From a bacterium (GTDB taxonomy: Bacteria; Bacillota_A; Clostridia; Lachnospirales; Lachnospiraceae), in the NCBI GenBank assembly GCA_004562915.1, contig SFQZ01000016.1:1-46689 (forward strand): a stretch of 46,689 nucleotides of DNA, read 5' to 3'. Made by a program: the position numbers and the translations under genes. The notes beneath the pieces were generated by a model, which was not told where the DNA came from, searched no databases, and was given only the letters and a program-made list of their open reading frames with translations. Positions 23,564 to 32,581 of the stretch are shown one piece after another; the first letter of the stretch is position 1, and each line of letters begins with the position of its first letter.

Positions 23564-24304
23564 TTATCTTCCATCCCCGTAGATTTCCCGGATTTCTTTC
23601 GTATATACCCCCGGTTTTTCATATACAATCAGCGGCGGCTCTACGGTAATTCTTGGATTGCCTCCGGAAAGCCCCTCGATCAGCACCATATTTGGCTCTT
23701 TGTCCACAAATGGATACACCAGACGCATTCGCTTCGGTTCCAATTTGTATTTCATCATCAGCCCCATAATCTCCGCCAGACGAAACGGCCGGTGCACCAT
23801 ATAAAATCTCCCATGAGGTTCCAGCACCTGTGAAGCCTGTGAAATCACATCTTCCAGTGTACATAAAACTTCATGGCGGGCAATGGCTTTGGGCAGATGG
23901 GGATTGGTCAATCCATGACTGCCTGTCATATATGGCGGATTGCAGGTAACAACAGAAAAGGAAGCCCTGCCAAATATGGCAGCAGCCTCCTTAATATCTC
24001 CTGTTTGAATCGTCACCGTATCTTCCAGATGATTATAAGCCACACTGCGTCTTGCCATCTCGGCACTGCGTTCCTGAATCTCCAAACCGGTAAAATGCTT
24101 TCCCTGCGTTTTTGCTTCCAGTAAAATAGGGATGATCCCCGTACCGGTTCCCATATCCAGTGCACGCTCTCCCGGCTTCACCTTCGCAAATCCGGAAAGC
24201 AGCACTGCATCTATTCCGTAACAAAAATCCTGCATATTCTGAATAATATAATATCCATTCTGCAGATCATCCAGACGCTCATGTTCTTTTAATTCCACTG
24301 TCAT
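23564..24304 (-). CDS. trmN6: tRNA1(Val) adenine-N6 methyltransferase-like protein
   Basis: The 246-residue class I methyltransferase shows the SAM-binding motif MGTGTGIIPILL (about 51-62) and the catalytic NPPYMTG motif (about 119-125) used for amino-group methylation of adenine. It belongs to the YabB/YfiC (TrmN6) group that methylates A37 of tRNA-Val in E. coli; the tRNA target here is inferred. It lies between ricT and rsmI, the order of Bacillus yaaT-yabB-yabC. Confidence 0.88.
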   Translation of the reverse strand: MTVELKEHERLDDLQNGYYIIQNMQDFCYGIDAVLLSGFAKVKPGERALDMGTGTGIIPILLEAKTQGKHFTGLEIQERSAEMARRSVAYNHLEDTVTIQTGDIKEAAAIFGRASFSVVTCNPPYMTGSHGLTNPHLPKAIARHEVLCTLEDVISQASQVLEPHGRFYMVHRPFRLAEIMGLMMKYKLEPKRMRLVYPFVDKEPNMVLIEGLSGGNPRITVEPPLIVYEKPGVYTKEIREIYGDGR

Positions 24305-24315
24305 CTCAGATATCC

Positions 24316-25200
24316 TCAGTTTTCTCTCTCCAGTTTTTCCAGTTCCTTTAACTCTTCCTTGGATAATTTTACTTTATCCTTCTTATGCTTCGGGCGGAAC
24401 TTCAGTTCTTCCACCTTATACTCTCTGATTTCTTTTTCATCATCGATATCCACAATGACTTTTACCAGCTGGCGCAGCACATTGACACTCTGCACCTCAC
24501 CTTTGATTCCCTCCGGCGTTGTCACCGTATCACCGGTATTCGGCAGTCTCTTATTTAAATACTCATATGTCTCCTGCTCATTCTTCAGACAGCACATCAG
24601 TCTTCCGCACACTCCGGAAATCTTGGTAGGATTCAGAGAAAGATTCTGTTCCTTTGCCATCTTAATTGAAACCGGCGCAAATTCGGAAAGATACGTATGA
24701 CAACAGAGTCCTCTTCCACAGATTCCCATACCGCCCAGAATCTTTGTCTCATCCCTTACGCCAATCTGACGCAGCTCAATTCTTGTCTTAAAGACCGCCG
24801 CAAGATCTTTCACCAGTTCCCGGAAGTCAATCCGACCGTCTGCCGTAAAGTAAAACAGGACTTTATTATTATCAAAGGTATATTCCACATCGATCAGCTT
24901 CATCTCCAGTTCGTGTGTGCGAATCTTCTGAAGACAGATCTGATATGCTTCTTTTTCTTTCTTTCTATTACTCTCTGCTTTTGCGTCATCCTTCGGTGTT
25001 GCCACTCGGATCACATCTTTCAGCGGCTGAACGACTTCCTTTTCACTGACCTCTTTCGGTTCCAGAACAACGGTACCATACTCCACGCCTCTGGCTGTTT
25101 CTACGATCACATGCTCTCCCGGACTCACCTGAAAATTTTTCGGATTGAAATAATAAATCTTACCTACATTCCGAAATCTGACTCCTATTATTTTTACCAT
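24316..25200 (-). CDS. ricT: RicT/YaaT regulatory iron-sulfur protein (PSP1 domain)
   Basis: The 294-residue protein has a PSP1 C-terminal-type domain. In Bacillus, RicT (YaaT) joins RicA and RicF to aid RNase Y in mRNA processing and sporulation phosphorelay control. Marks are VGKIYYFNP and VIVETARGVEYG at the start, and the Cys-rich middle GGMGICGRGLCCHTYL followed by GVCGRLMCCLKNE (about 157-205), whose Cys residues bind an Fe-S cluster in the family. It lies one base after holB and belongs to the same operon. Confidence 0.93.
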   Translation of the reverse strand: MVKIIGVRFRNVGKIYYFNPKNFQVSPGEHVIVETARGVEYGTVVLEPKEVSEKEVVQPLKDVIRVATPKDDAKAESNRKKEKEAYQICLQKIRTHELEMKLIDVEYTFDNNKVLFYFTADGRIDFRELVKDLAAVFKTRIELRQIGVRDETKILGGMGICGRGLCCHTYLSEFAPVSIKMAKEQNLSLNPTKISGVCGRLMCCLKNEQETYEYLNKRLPNTGDTVTTPEGIKGEVQSVNVLRQLVKVIVDIDDEKEIREYKVEELKFRPKHKKDKVKLSKEELKELEKLEREN

Positions 25201-25201
25201 A

Positions 25202-26191
25202 TCAATTCTCCCTGATTGTCAGGAACAGCAATTCCATAACCAGATCAAAGTTTACATTTGCATGCAAACGCTCCTTTGCAGTTCCTATGGCATCAATAAT
25301 CTTCTCGATACCTTCATAAGAACTTTTCTTTGCCCGTTCCTTAATATAATTCAGCTGATCCTTAAACATCAGCCCATCCACCTCTTTGGTGGCCTTAAAA
25401 AACAGTACATCCCGAAACCACATAGCAAACAGATCCAGATACTCATCGATATTCTGCTTTTCTGCAGAAAGCTCTTTGATCATCTCCACCATTTCATACA
25501 GTTCCAGTTCATTCGACTTTTTCAAGATCCTAAGGGCTTGCTCCGTCATCAGATTAAATTCATCGGATTCTGCCATCTGTCTTGCTTTTCCTATATTTCC
25601 CTGTGAAAATGCCGCATCCATCTGTGCCTGATAATCCGGAAGATGCATTTTTTCCATAAGATAATCTTTTACCATACTCTCCTGTACCGGACGCAGATTC
25701 AGTTTCACACAACGTGAAGTAATCGTCGGAAGGAATGTTTCCATGTTGCTCGTCAGAAGCAGGATTACCGCATAGGCCGGCGGCTCTTCAATTGTTTTTA
25801 AAAGAGCATTCTGAGCCTGCAGTGTAAGTTTCTCCGCTTCATCTATAATATATATTTTATAAGAACTACAGTATGGTTTGATCATCACATCCTCGATCAG
25901 CTGGGTACGAATATCTTCAATACCGATCGAGTTCGGCTTTTCATGGGTAGTATATATAATATCCGGATGATTTCTGCTCATCGCTTTTTTACAGGAGCGG
26001 CATTCCTGACAGGGATCAACACCCTTCTTTTCACACTGCAATGCCATAGCAAATGTATTCGCCAACAGTTTTTTTCCGGAACCTTTTTCTCCACTGAGGA
26101 TATATGCGTGAGAAACCTTTCCCAACCGAATTGCGTTCTGCAAATGCTGTATCACTTCTTCATGTCCTACGATTTCTTGAAATCCTGGCAT
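25202..26191 (-). CDS. holB: DNA polymerase III delta' subunit
   Basis: From the ATG at 26191 (AGGAGGTGATACT before it) the protein has 329 residues. It is the clamp-loader delta' subunit, an AAA+ protein. It has an intact P-loop (LSGEKGSGKK) and the four-Cys zinc module CEKKGVDPCQECRSC, then IIDEAEKLTLQAQNALLKTIEEPP and the SRC-type motif (LTSNMETFLPTITSRC). The neighbours ricT, trmN6 and rsmI match the Bacillus tmk-holB-yaaT cluster. Confidence 0.95.
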   Translation of the reverse strand: MPGFQEIVGHEEVIQHLQNAIRLGKVSHAYILSGEKGSGKKLLANTFAMALQCEKKGVDPCQECRSCKKAMSRNHPDIIYTTHEKPNSIGIEDIRTQLIEDVMIKPYCSSYKIYIIDEAEKLTLQAQNALLKTIEEPPAYAVILLLTSNMETFLPTITSRCVKLNLRPVQESMVKDYLMEKMHLPDYQAQMDAAFSQGNIGKARQMAESDEFNLMTEQALRILKKSNELELYEMVEMIKELSAEKQNIDEYLDLFAMWFRDVLFFKATKEVDGLMFKDQLNYIKERAKKSSYEGIEKIIDAIGTAKERLHANVNFDLVMELLFLTIREN

Positions 26192-26231
26192 AGTATCACC
26201 TCCTGTTATTTCGTGTAATATCATCGTTACG

Positions 26232-26819
26232 TTAACAGTATAACACAGATTTTACGTGTTTTTCAATGTCAGACATACAAGTAATAAAATCCGTATTTCG
26301 AAAGCGGCGGGAAATACCGGCAGCTTTAATATTTGCCTCACTAAAATCCTGACTGTCCGCAAGAAATCTGCGGCACATTTCTTCATATTTTGGTATTTCC
26401 TGAGTTTCTTCCCGCGCAATGGCACGCTTGAGACGCTCCCCGTCTTCCACTTCTATATAAATAGGGCATACTTTATCTACCCCATAATATTTCTTTAGTT
26501 GTTCATAAGACTCCAGCGTGCCGATCCCCAGATAACTATAGTTTTCCAGATCCATATTATCGACTGTAAAATATCTCCACAGTCCATAAACCGACTCATA
26601 TCCTCTGTCTTCAATGATCTTCCCCTCAGCCTTTAGAGATTGGAAACTTTCCTCATTCACAAAATAATATTCCTGTCCCTCTTTCTCCCCATCCCGGATC
26701 GGTCTGGTGGTATATATAATCAGCCGGCGGAAATGAAATCCCGGATTCTCCAATAATTTCTGATAAATCGTATCCTTCCCGGATGCGCTTTTGCCCATAA
26801 TATAAAATAATTTACCCAT
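26232..26819 (-). CDS. Guanylate-kinase-like protein
   Basis: The 195-residue P-loop kinase homolog has GKSASGKD at residues 9-16, RRLIIYTTRPIRDGEKEGQEYYFV as the GMP-binding stretch (about 31-54) and a lid region. It matches the guanylate kinase fold but differs enough from housekeeping Gmk that the substrate is unsure; such paralogs are common just upstream of holB in Lachnospiraceae. It is the first gene of the operon that ends with rsmI and has its own promoter. Confidence 0.75.
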   Translation of the reverse strand: MGKLFYIMGKSASGKDTIYQKLLENPGFHFRRLIIYTTRPIRDGEKEGQEYYFVNEESFQSLKAEGKIIEDRGYESVYGLWRYFTVDNMDLENYSYLGIGTLESYEQLKKYYGVDKVCPIYIEVEDGERLKRAIAREETQEIPKYEEMCRRFLADSQDFSEANIKAAGISRRFRNTDFITCMSDIEKHVKSVLYC

Positions 26820-26868
26820 ATCCGATTCTCTTCCTGTAAAGTAGCTTTTGTGTCAAAACTCATGTATC

Positions 26869-26897
26869 ATACTACCATAGGGAATCAATAATTTCAA
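26869..26897 (-). promoter_or_regulatory. Sigma-A promoter of the holB operon
   Basis: Minus strand: TTGAAA (26892-26897), 17-base spacer, TAGTAT (26869-26874). It starts a transcript about 45 bases before the guanylate-kinase-like gene. Confidence 0.55.
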
Positions 26898-27118
26898 TTG
26901 TAGCAGATGTATGTCAATACATTTTTTATATTTTTCAGAAATACTTAATTTCTTTTCCATACGCAGGACACATCTTTGGAATATACTGGATTTGTTAAAT
27001 GATAGAAATGCATATCAGCCTGAGGGCTTTGCAGTAACAGCAACAAAAAAGAGGACAGCGGCTGCGTATTAAGTAAGTCAGAGTTTACGTCGTGGCCGCC
27101 GGACCTCGCCAAAAAAAT
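26898..27118 (+). other. Intergenic stretch with a possible gene remnant
   Basis: No complete gene is visible. One plus-strand frame stays open from about 26,929 to a stop at 27,071 and ends QPEGFAVTATKKRTAAAY, without a credible start codon. It could be the tail of a lost gene. A weak, imperfect hairpin of GC-rich arms (CAGCGGC near 27,056 and GCCGC near 27,095) overlaps its end. Confidence 0.25.
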
Positions 27119-27120
27119 TC

Positions 27121-27159
27121 AACCTGTTACTGTGTAAGGAATTTACACAATAACAGGTT
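27121..27159 (-). terminator. Terminator of the aminotransferase operon
   Basis: AACCTGTTACTGTGTAA (27121-27137) pairs with TTACACAATAACAGGTT (27143-27159), one mismatch, followed on the minus strand by GAATTTTTTT. It stands 17 bases past the aminotransferase stop. It may also act on the plus strand (TTTT after 27,157). Confidence 0.8.
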
Positions 27160-27175
27160 TTTACATAGATTTCTT

Positions 27176-28261
27176 TTATTTAAGTTTATGAATCGTCTCT
27201 TTCAGCGCTTCCAATGTTTCTTTTACATCTTTCTCATTGGCATTTTCACCCATATGTCCGATTCGTATCACCTGACCGGTCAATACATCAAAACTTCCTG
27301 CGATCATAATATTATAGTCTTTTTTCATGGTTTCCAGAATATCGGATGCGTTGATTCCTTCCGGAACTTTTATAACAGTAACAGTATTGGAATAACCATT
27401 TTCCAGATACAATTCCAGCCCCATATCCTGTACTGCCTGCCGTGTCATCTGTCCCAATTTCGCATGACGTTCCCACATCTCTTTTTGTTCTGCTTTTACA
27501 TTCTCCAGCGCAGTACGAAGTCCGTAGATATCACTGATGGGCATGGTATATGGGAACCACTGATTTTTATAGTAATCTTTAAATACAAGAATATTCGCAT
27601 AGAAAGATGCGATCGGTGTTTTTCTGTCTTCCATGGCTTTCATCGCTTCCCGACTCACCGTCACAAAGGTAAGTCCCGGAGGTGCAGAAAGAGCTTTTTG
27701 AGAACCGCCGCAGAGGATATCGATCTGTCCCTCATCCACACGGATCGGCTCACCGAACATTCCGGACACGGAATCCACGATGGTCATGATTCCATACTCA
27801 TGTAACTTTTTACTGATCTCTTCCACCGGATTCAGCACACCGCTTGGCGTATCACAGTGAACAAGTGTCGCATATTTAAAATCATGATTTTTTTCCAGAT
27901 AGTTGCCAAACTCCTCAACATCAATAGCTTTTGTATAAGGTGCAGTATAAAATTCCACCTCGCCGCCATACATAGTCACAAAATCCGCAAATCCTTTTCC
28001 ATAGATCCCATTGTCAATGACAAGGACCTTATCTCCCGGTTCCGTCAAAGAAGCACAGGCAGCTTCCAGTCCCAAAATTCCCTCTCCATCCAGGATAAAA
28101 GCTTCATTTTTTGTGAATAACAACCTACTGATCAATTCACATGTTTCTTTATAATAGTCATAAAATACCGGATCAAGATCGGGGTTGGTACATTCCAGGC
28201 TTCTTGCCATACGTACATTTTCCCGAACCTGTGTCGGTCCCGGGGTCATAATTTTATACAT
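27176..28261 (-). CDS. Class V aminotransferase (alanine-glyoxylate/serine-pyruvate type)
   Basis: From the ATG at 28261 (GGGAG site) the protein has 361 residues. It is a PLP enzyme of fold type I, class V. Marks are MTPGPTQVRENV at the start, DSVSGMFGEPI with the cofactor-ring Asp, and GGSQKALSAPPGL, where K binds PLP (about residue 184-190). Relatives are alanine-glyoxylate, serine-pyruvate and phosphonate transaminases; the substrate cannot be fixed from sequence. It follows an ECF S-component gene by 24 bases, so a link to cofactor or amino-acid salvage is likely. Confidence 0.85.
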   Translation of the reverse strand: MYKIMTPGPTQVRENVRMARSLECTNPDLDPVFYDYYKETCELISRLLFTKNEAFILDGEGILGLEAACASLTEPGDKVLVIDNGIYGKGFADFVTMYGGEVEFYTAPYTKAIDVEEFGNYLEKNHDFKYATLVHCDTPSGVLNPVEEISKKLHEYGIMTIVDSVSGMFGEPIRVDEGQIDILCGGSQKALSAPPGLTFVTVSREAMKAMEDRKTPIASFYANILVFKDYYKNQWFPYTMPISDIYGLRTALENVKAEQKEMWERHAKLGQMTRQAVQDMGLELYLENGYSNTVTVIKVPEGINASDILETMKKDYNIMIAGSFDVLTGQVIRIGHMGENANEKDVKETLEALKETIHKLK

Positions 28262-28285
28262 GATCAAATCTCCCTCTGTTTTCTC

Positions 28286-28810
28286 TTATCTGGCTTTCAC
28301 TGCTTTTCTTACGATTTCTACAATCGGAAGAACGATTACTGCTGCCACGCCGATCTGAACCAGATTTCCCGGAATGGACAGTACCGGTGCAATCCAATTT
28401 CTATAAATAATCACTTCTGCAATATAATATCCTACAACTTTAATCACACATGCAACTGCAATCGCCAGTACATTCCACCGAAAACCGATACGATTTTCTG
28501 TGATTTTTCCAACAGCAAATCCCATCAGGCCTACGATCACAAAGGTAAATGGTGCCCACAGAGTCCATCCGCTAAGCAGATCAAAAAGTCCCATACCGAA
28601 CGCTCCCGCAAAAGCACCTGTTTTCTTTCCGAGAATGATGGCTGCCAAAAACAGCGGCACATTTCCCAGATGCACCAGACCTCCGTTGGCTGCGATCGGC
28701 AAACGAATATTAATAAAAGCTGTAGCCACAAGGGTAAGGGCGATACATACTCCGGTGATTGCAATGTCAGACACATTCACCTTTTTTACTGCAACATCAT
28801 TATTACTCAT
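28286..28810 (-). CDS. ECF transporter S-component (vitamin uptake)
   Basis: The 174-residue membrane protein has five to six spans and the S-component pattern: ALTLVATAFINIRLPIAANGG with the Gly-Gly-Leu-Val-His-Leu-Gly-Asn turn, and a Lys-Thr-Gly-Ala-Phe-Ala-Gly-Ala helix. These bind a vitamin and hand it to the shared EcfA/EcfT module encoded elsewhere. It resembles the pfam07155 group. Operator-like CTGG repeats upstream and a PLP enzyme downstream make a vitamin B6 compound one possible substrate; this is inference. Confidence 0.8.
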   Translation of the reverse strand: MSNNDVAVKKVNVSDIAITGVCIALTLVATAFINIRLPIAANGGLVHLGNVPLFLAAIILGKKTGAFAGAFGMGLFDLLSGWTLWAPFTFVIVGLMGFAVGKITENRIGFRWNVLAIAVACVIKVVGYYIAEVIIYRNWIAPVLSIPGNLVQIGVAAVIVLPIVEIVRKAVKAR

Positions 28811-28829
28811 AACAATAAAACCTCCTCTG

Positions 28830-28912
28830 AATCTTTTATAGCTGATATGCTACTTCAGATTTGGTTTTATTAAAATAGCCAGTTTTTATATTTTTAACCA
28901 GTCCAGTTAAAT
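28830..28912 (-). promoter_or_regulatory. Repeated CTGG boxes and leader hairpin before the ECF gene
   Basis: Minus strand: three CTGG boxes (28903-28906, 28898-28901, 28879-28882) overlap a possible promoter TGGTTA-17-TATTTT. Spaced CTGG half-sites of this kind are known for PdxR-type (MocR family) regulators of vitamin B6 genes. Downstream, AATCT/TAGC pair with GCTA/AGATT (28830-28861) in a hairpin next to the ribosome site. Confidence 0.4.
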
Positions 28913-28917
28913 GCCAT

Positions 28918-29607
28918 TTACACTTTAAAGCGGTATCCCACACCCCAGATTGTCTCAATATACTGTGGTTTCGCTGTATTAAACTCTATCTTTTCACGGA
29001 TTTTCTTGATATGTACTGTAACCGTAGCAATATCGCCTACAGACTCCATATCCCAGATTTCCCGGAACAGTTCATCTTTCGTGAATACGCGGTTCGGATT
29101 CTGAGCAAGAAATGTCAAAAGATCAAACTCCTTTGTGGTAAAATTCTTCTCCTCCCCGTTCACCCATACTCTGCGGGCTGTCTTGTCAATCTTAATTCCC
29201 CGGATCTCAATAATATCATTTTCCTGCACACCGGTTCCGATCAGTCGCTCATAACGGGCAAGATGGGCTTTCACACGCGCCACCAGCTCACTGGGACTGA
29301 ATGGTTTTGTCATATAATCATCTGCTCCCAGACCGAGCCCCCGGATCTTATCAATATCATCTTTCTTTGCAGACACCATAATGATCGGCGTATTTTTCTG
29401 GGCACGAATCTCCCGGCAGATATCAAATCCATCCATCTCCGGCAGCATCAGATCCAGTATGATCAGATTAATTTCTTCCGTCAAAGCCCTTTTTAGCCCC
29501 ACATCTCCTCTGTGTTCAATCTCCACTTCAAAACCACTGAGTTCCAGATAATCTTTCTCCAGATCAGCAATTGCTTCTTCATCTTCCACTATCAAAATCT
29601 TACTCAT
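28918..29607 (-). CDS. OmpR/PhoB-type response regulator
   Basis: The 229-residue regulator has a receiver domain (1-120) with acidic pocket E9-D/E10, phosphorylation site D52 (ILDLMLPEMDG) and K101 (MTKPFSP), then a winged-helix DNA-binding domain (about 130-229) ending IETIWGVGYRFKV. It overlaps the histidine kinase gene downstream-coupled by eight bases. Targets are unknown; nothing nearby marks a particular stimulus. Confidence 0.95.
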   Translation of the reverse strand: MSKILIVEDEEAIADLEKDYLELSGFEVEIEHRGDVGLKRALTEEINLIILDLMLPEMDGFDICREIRAQKNTPIIMVSAKKDDIDKIRGLGLGADDYMTKPFSPSELVARVKAHLARYERLIGTGVQENDIIEIRGIKIDKTARRVWVNGEEKNFTTKEFDLLTFLAQNPNRVFTKDELFREIWDMESVGDIATVTVHIKKIREKIEFNTAKPQYIETIWGVGYRFKV

Positions 29608-31093
29608 GAACCGGTACCTCCTGATATTTTCTCAAAGCCAGATACATGGTTGTACCTGTGCCCTCTTTACTCGTAGCCCAAACCTGACCGCCATGGTCTT
29701 CCATAATTTTCTTAACAATTGAAAGCCCAATACCACTTCCACCTTTGGAAGAATTTCTGGAAGTATCTGTCCTGTAAAAGCGGTCGAAAATATTAGCCAG
29801 ATCCTTCTGGGCAATTCCTTTTCCATTATCTTCAATCTCAATCTGAATAAAATCTCCCACATCACGCAGGCGAATATTGATCACACCTTTCGGCTTATCC
29901 ATATATTTCAGAGAGTTACTAATAATGTTATTGATTACTCTTTTCAGCTGCTCCGCATCTGCGATCACCACAGCATCTTCCTCCAGATAATTAAAATACG
30001 TGAGAGAAACATCGCTGGATTCCAGCTCCGCCGTCAGATCGTCTACACAGTCTTCGAAATAATCCTTCACATTGATTTTATTAAATGTGTACGGAATACG
30101 GTTGGTGTCAATTTTGGAATAAAAGGTAAGCTCATTGATCAACCTGTCCATCTCATTTGCTTTGGTATAAATCGTTCGGATATATCGGTTCATCTTTTCC
30201 GGTGTATCCGCCACACCATCCATAATTCCCTCTACATACCCTTTAATGGAAGTGATTGGTGTCTTCAGATCATGGGAAATATTACTGATCAGTTCTTTAT
30301 TCTCTTTGTCAAAAGCCAGCTTTTCCTCACTGCTCTGTTTGAGCCGCTGACGCATCTCCTCAAAATCTTCACACAGGGCGCTGATTTCCTGCACACCGCT
30401 TTTCTCCACAGTAAAATCCAGATTACCTTCTTTTATATTCCTGGTTGCTTCCTTTAACTGACTCAATGGTGTGATCACACCTCGATATGTCCATGTACAC
30501 AGACCAAATGCTGTGATAACCAAAATCAAAATCATGACCAGAACCATATCTGCCAGAAGTCTCTGTACCTGGGGAATCATCGCATCCGCCTTGATAATAA
30601 TAAATGCTGTTCCCTCCACCCCGTCTGTAAACTGAAAATCAACCTGTTTCACCAGAGCCTGCACATCCTCACCGATATATACTCCTCTGTCGCTGCCTTC
30701 TGTTGCATCACCATAGACCGGAAGTTCTGAAAAAACAATCTGCACATCTTTGCCGCTTCCATTATAGAAACACTCTTCTCCCTTCCTCACCAAAAGATAT
30801 GCATTTTTCGCCAGCAGTTCCTCATTAATACTGTTCAAATATCCTGTATTTTCCATTTTTTCCGGTTCCACATTTACCGTCTTCTGAAGGTTATCACAAA
30901 CTTTCTGCGTGATCTTACTGAGCATATACGTACTATTGGACAGACTCTCATACGTAATCTCCTCTATCCCATACTGTTTTTTTATAGAATAAACCTGATA
31001 GCTTGTAAATGCCATCAAAGCAAGACTAATCAAAAACATCGGTACAAGAATGATCACAAAAAAAGAAATATAGATTCTATTTTTAAGTTTCAT
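29600..31093 (-). CDS. Membrane sensor histidine kinase
   Basis: From ATG at 31093 the protein has 497 residues. Two membrane spans (about 8-30 and 183-205) enclose an extracellular sensor domain of about 150 residues. A HAMP domain follows (about 205-255). The HisKA segment carries the phosphoacceptor His in NISHDLKTPITS, and the HATPase domain has NIISNSLKYM, DNGKGIAQ and GSGIGLSIVKK. It pairs with the overlapping response regulator. The transcript comes from a weak promoter with TATAAT at 31121-31126. Confidence 0.94.
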   Translation of the reverse strand: MKLKNRIYISFFVIILVPMFLISLALMAFTSYQVYSIKKQYGIEEITYESLSNSTYMLSKITQKVCDNLQKTVNVEPEKMENTGYLNSINEELLAKNAYLLVRKGEECFYNGSGKDVQIVFSELPVYGDATEGSDRGVYIGEDVQALVKQVDFQFTDGVEGTAFIIIKADAMIPQVQRLLADMVLVMILILVITAFGLCTWTYRGVITPLSQLKEATRNIKEGNLDFTVEKSGVQEISALCEDFEEMRQRLKQSSEEKLAFDKENKELISNISHDLKTPITSIKGYVEGIMDGVADTPEKMNRYIRTIYTKANEMDRLINELTFYSKIDTNRIPYTFNKINVKDYFEDCVDDLTAELESSDVSLTYFNYLEEDAVVIADAEQLKRVINNIISNSLKYMDKPKGVINIRLRDVGDFIQIEIEDNGKGIAQKDLANIFDRFYRTDTSRNSSKGGSGIGLSIVKKIMEDHGGQVWATSKEGTGTTMYLALRKYQEVPVHE

Positions 31094-31120
31094 GACGCGC
31101 ACCTGTTTTCTAAAGATTCT

Positions 31121-31149
31121 ATTATAAGAGAGTATAACATATCTTTTGA
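31121..31149 (-). promoter_or_regulatory. Possible promoter of the two-component genes
   Basis: Minus-strand TATAAT at 31121-31126 stands 28 bases before the kinase start; the -35 region (TCAAAA, 31144-31149) is poor. Confidence 0.4.
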
Positions 31150-31218
31150 ATATTTACACATAAACAAAAAAAGACAATTCTAAACTTTCTATAAAAATCC
31201 GGGCGATTGAGCACGTAA

Positions 31219-31274
31219 CGGACAGGGGACAGTTCTGTGTCCTAAATTAAGGACACAGAACTGTCCCCTGTCCG
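31219..31274. repeat. REP pair (two type B units in inverted order)
   Basis: A perfect 25-base inverted repeat: left arm 31219-31243 beginning CGGACAGGGGACAG, right arm 31250-31274 its exact complement, with a six-base centre AAATTA. Each arm is a complete type B REP unit, so the structure is a BIME-like pair. It lies between the metK terminator and the kinase promoter. Confidence 0.92.
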
Positions 31275-31297
31275 TTTGATTTTCAGAACTTCTCACG

Positions 31298-31343
31298 AAA
31301 AATCCCGGGGAATTCCAAAGTTGATATTTGGAAATTCTCCGGG
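31298..31343 (-). terminator. metK terminator
   Basis: CCCGGGGAATTCCAAA (31304-31319) pairs with TTTGGAAATTCTCCGGG (31327-31343) with one bulge; on the minus strand five T follow. It lies about 50 bases past the metK stop. Confidence 0.85.
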
Positions 31344-31390
31344 ACAATCATTACACTGCCTTCAACACACTGCTATTCTATGTTTTCTAT

Positions 31391-32581
31391 TTATGCAAGA
31401 TATTTTTTCAATGTATCTACTCTATCCAGTTTCTCCCATGGCAAATCCAGATCATTTCTTCCAAAATGTCCATAAGCTGCTGTCTGTTTGTAGATCGGAC
31501 GTCTCAGATCCAGCATTTTGATGATACCTGCCGGTCTCAGATCAAAGTTCTCACGGATGATCTCTACCAGTTTTGTATCCTCCAGCTTTCCTGTTCCAAA
31601 TGTATCTACTCTTACTGATGTAGGATATGCTACACCGATTGCATAGGATAACTGAATCTCACACTTGTCAGCCAGACCTGCTGCCACAATATTTTTAGCC
31701 ACATAACGTGCTGCATATGCTGCAGAACGGTCGACTTTTGTACAGTCCTTACCGGAAAATGCTCCGCCGCCATGGCGTCCATATCCGCCGTAAGTATCTA
31801 CGATAATCTTTCTTCCTGTCAGACCACTATCTCCGTGAGGTCCTCCGATTACAAATCTTCCGGTCGGATTAATGAAGAATTTTGTCTCATCATCGATCAT
31901 ATCCTGAGGCAGAACCGGAGCAAACACATATTTCTTGATATCCTCATGAATCTGTTCCTGAGTCACATCCGGATCATGCTGTGTGGAAAGAACCACTGCA
32001 TCCAGGCGAACCGGTTTTCCGTCATTATCATATTCTACAGTAACCTGAGATTTTCCATCCGGTCTCAAATAAGGCAAAGTACCTTCTTTTCTTACCTTTG
32101 TAAGCTGTCTTGTCAGCTTATGAGCCAGTGCAATAGCAAATGGCATATATTCTTCTGTTTCATTGGTGGCAAAACCAAACATCATACCCTGATCGCCTGC
32201 TCCGATGGCATCCAGCTCTTCCTCCGACATTTTGTTCTCTTTTGCTTCCAGTGCCTTATCAACACCCATGGCAATATCTGAAGACTGTTCATCAATCGCT
32301 GTAATAACGCCGCAGTTTTCCGCATCAAAACCGAATTTTCCTCTGGTATATCCAATTTCACGAACTGTTTCTCTTACGATTTTCTGGATATCCACATATG
32401 CTTTTGTTGTAATCTCACCCATTACCAGTACCAGACCGGTAGTAATTGCTGTCTCACACGCCACACGGCTCATGGGATCCTGCTCCATCAACGCATCCAG
32501 AATCGCATCGGAAATCTGGTCACAGATCTTGTCCGGATGACCTTCGGTTACAGATTCAGAAGTAAATAAAATTTTTTCCAT
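31391..32581 (-). CDS. metK: S-adenosylmethionine synthetase
   Basis: The 396-residue enzyme makes S-adenosylmethionine from methionine and ATP. Marks are FTSESVTEGHPDKICDQISDA at the start, the signature GAGDQGMMFGFA (about 117-128) and GGGAFSGKDCTKVDRSAAY (about 258-276). Length and motifs are normal. It is a single-gene unit with a SAM-I riboswitch and terminator in its leader and its own terminator, so it is switched off when SAM is plentiful. AAGGAG precedes the start. Confidence 0.97.
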   Translation of the reverse strand: MEKILFTSESVTEGHPDKICDQISDAILDALMEQDPMSRVACETAITTGLVLVMGEITTKAYVDIQKIVRETVREIGYTRGKFGFDAENCGVITAIDEQSSDIAMGVDKALEAKENKMSEEELDAIGAGDQGMMFGFATNETEEYMPFAIALAHKLTRQLTKVRKEGTLPYLRPDGKSQVTVEYDNDGKPVRLDAVVLSTQHDPDVTQEQIHEDIKKYVFAPVLPQDMIDDETKFFINPTGRFVIGGPHGDSGLTGRKIIVDTYGGYGRHGGGAFSGKDCTKVDRSAAYAARYVAKNIVAAGLADKCEIQLSYAIGVAYPTSVRVDTFGTGKLEDTKLVEIIRENFDLRPAGIIKMLDLRRPIYKQTAAYGHFGRNDLDLPWEKLDRVDTLKKYLA

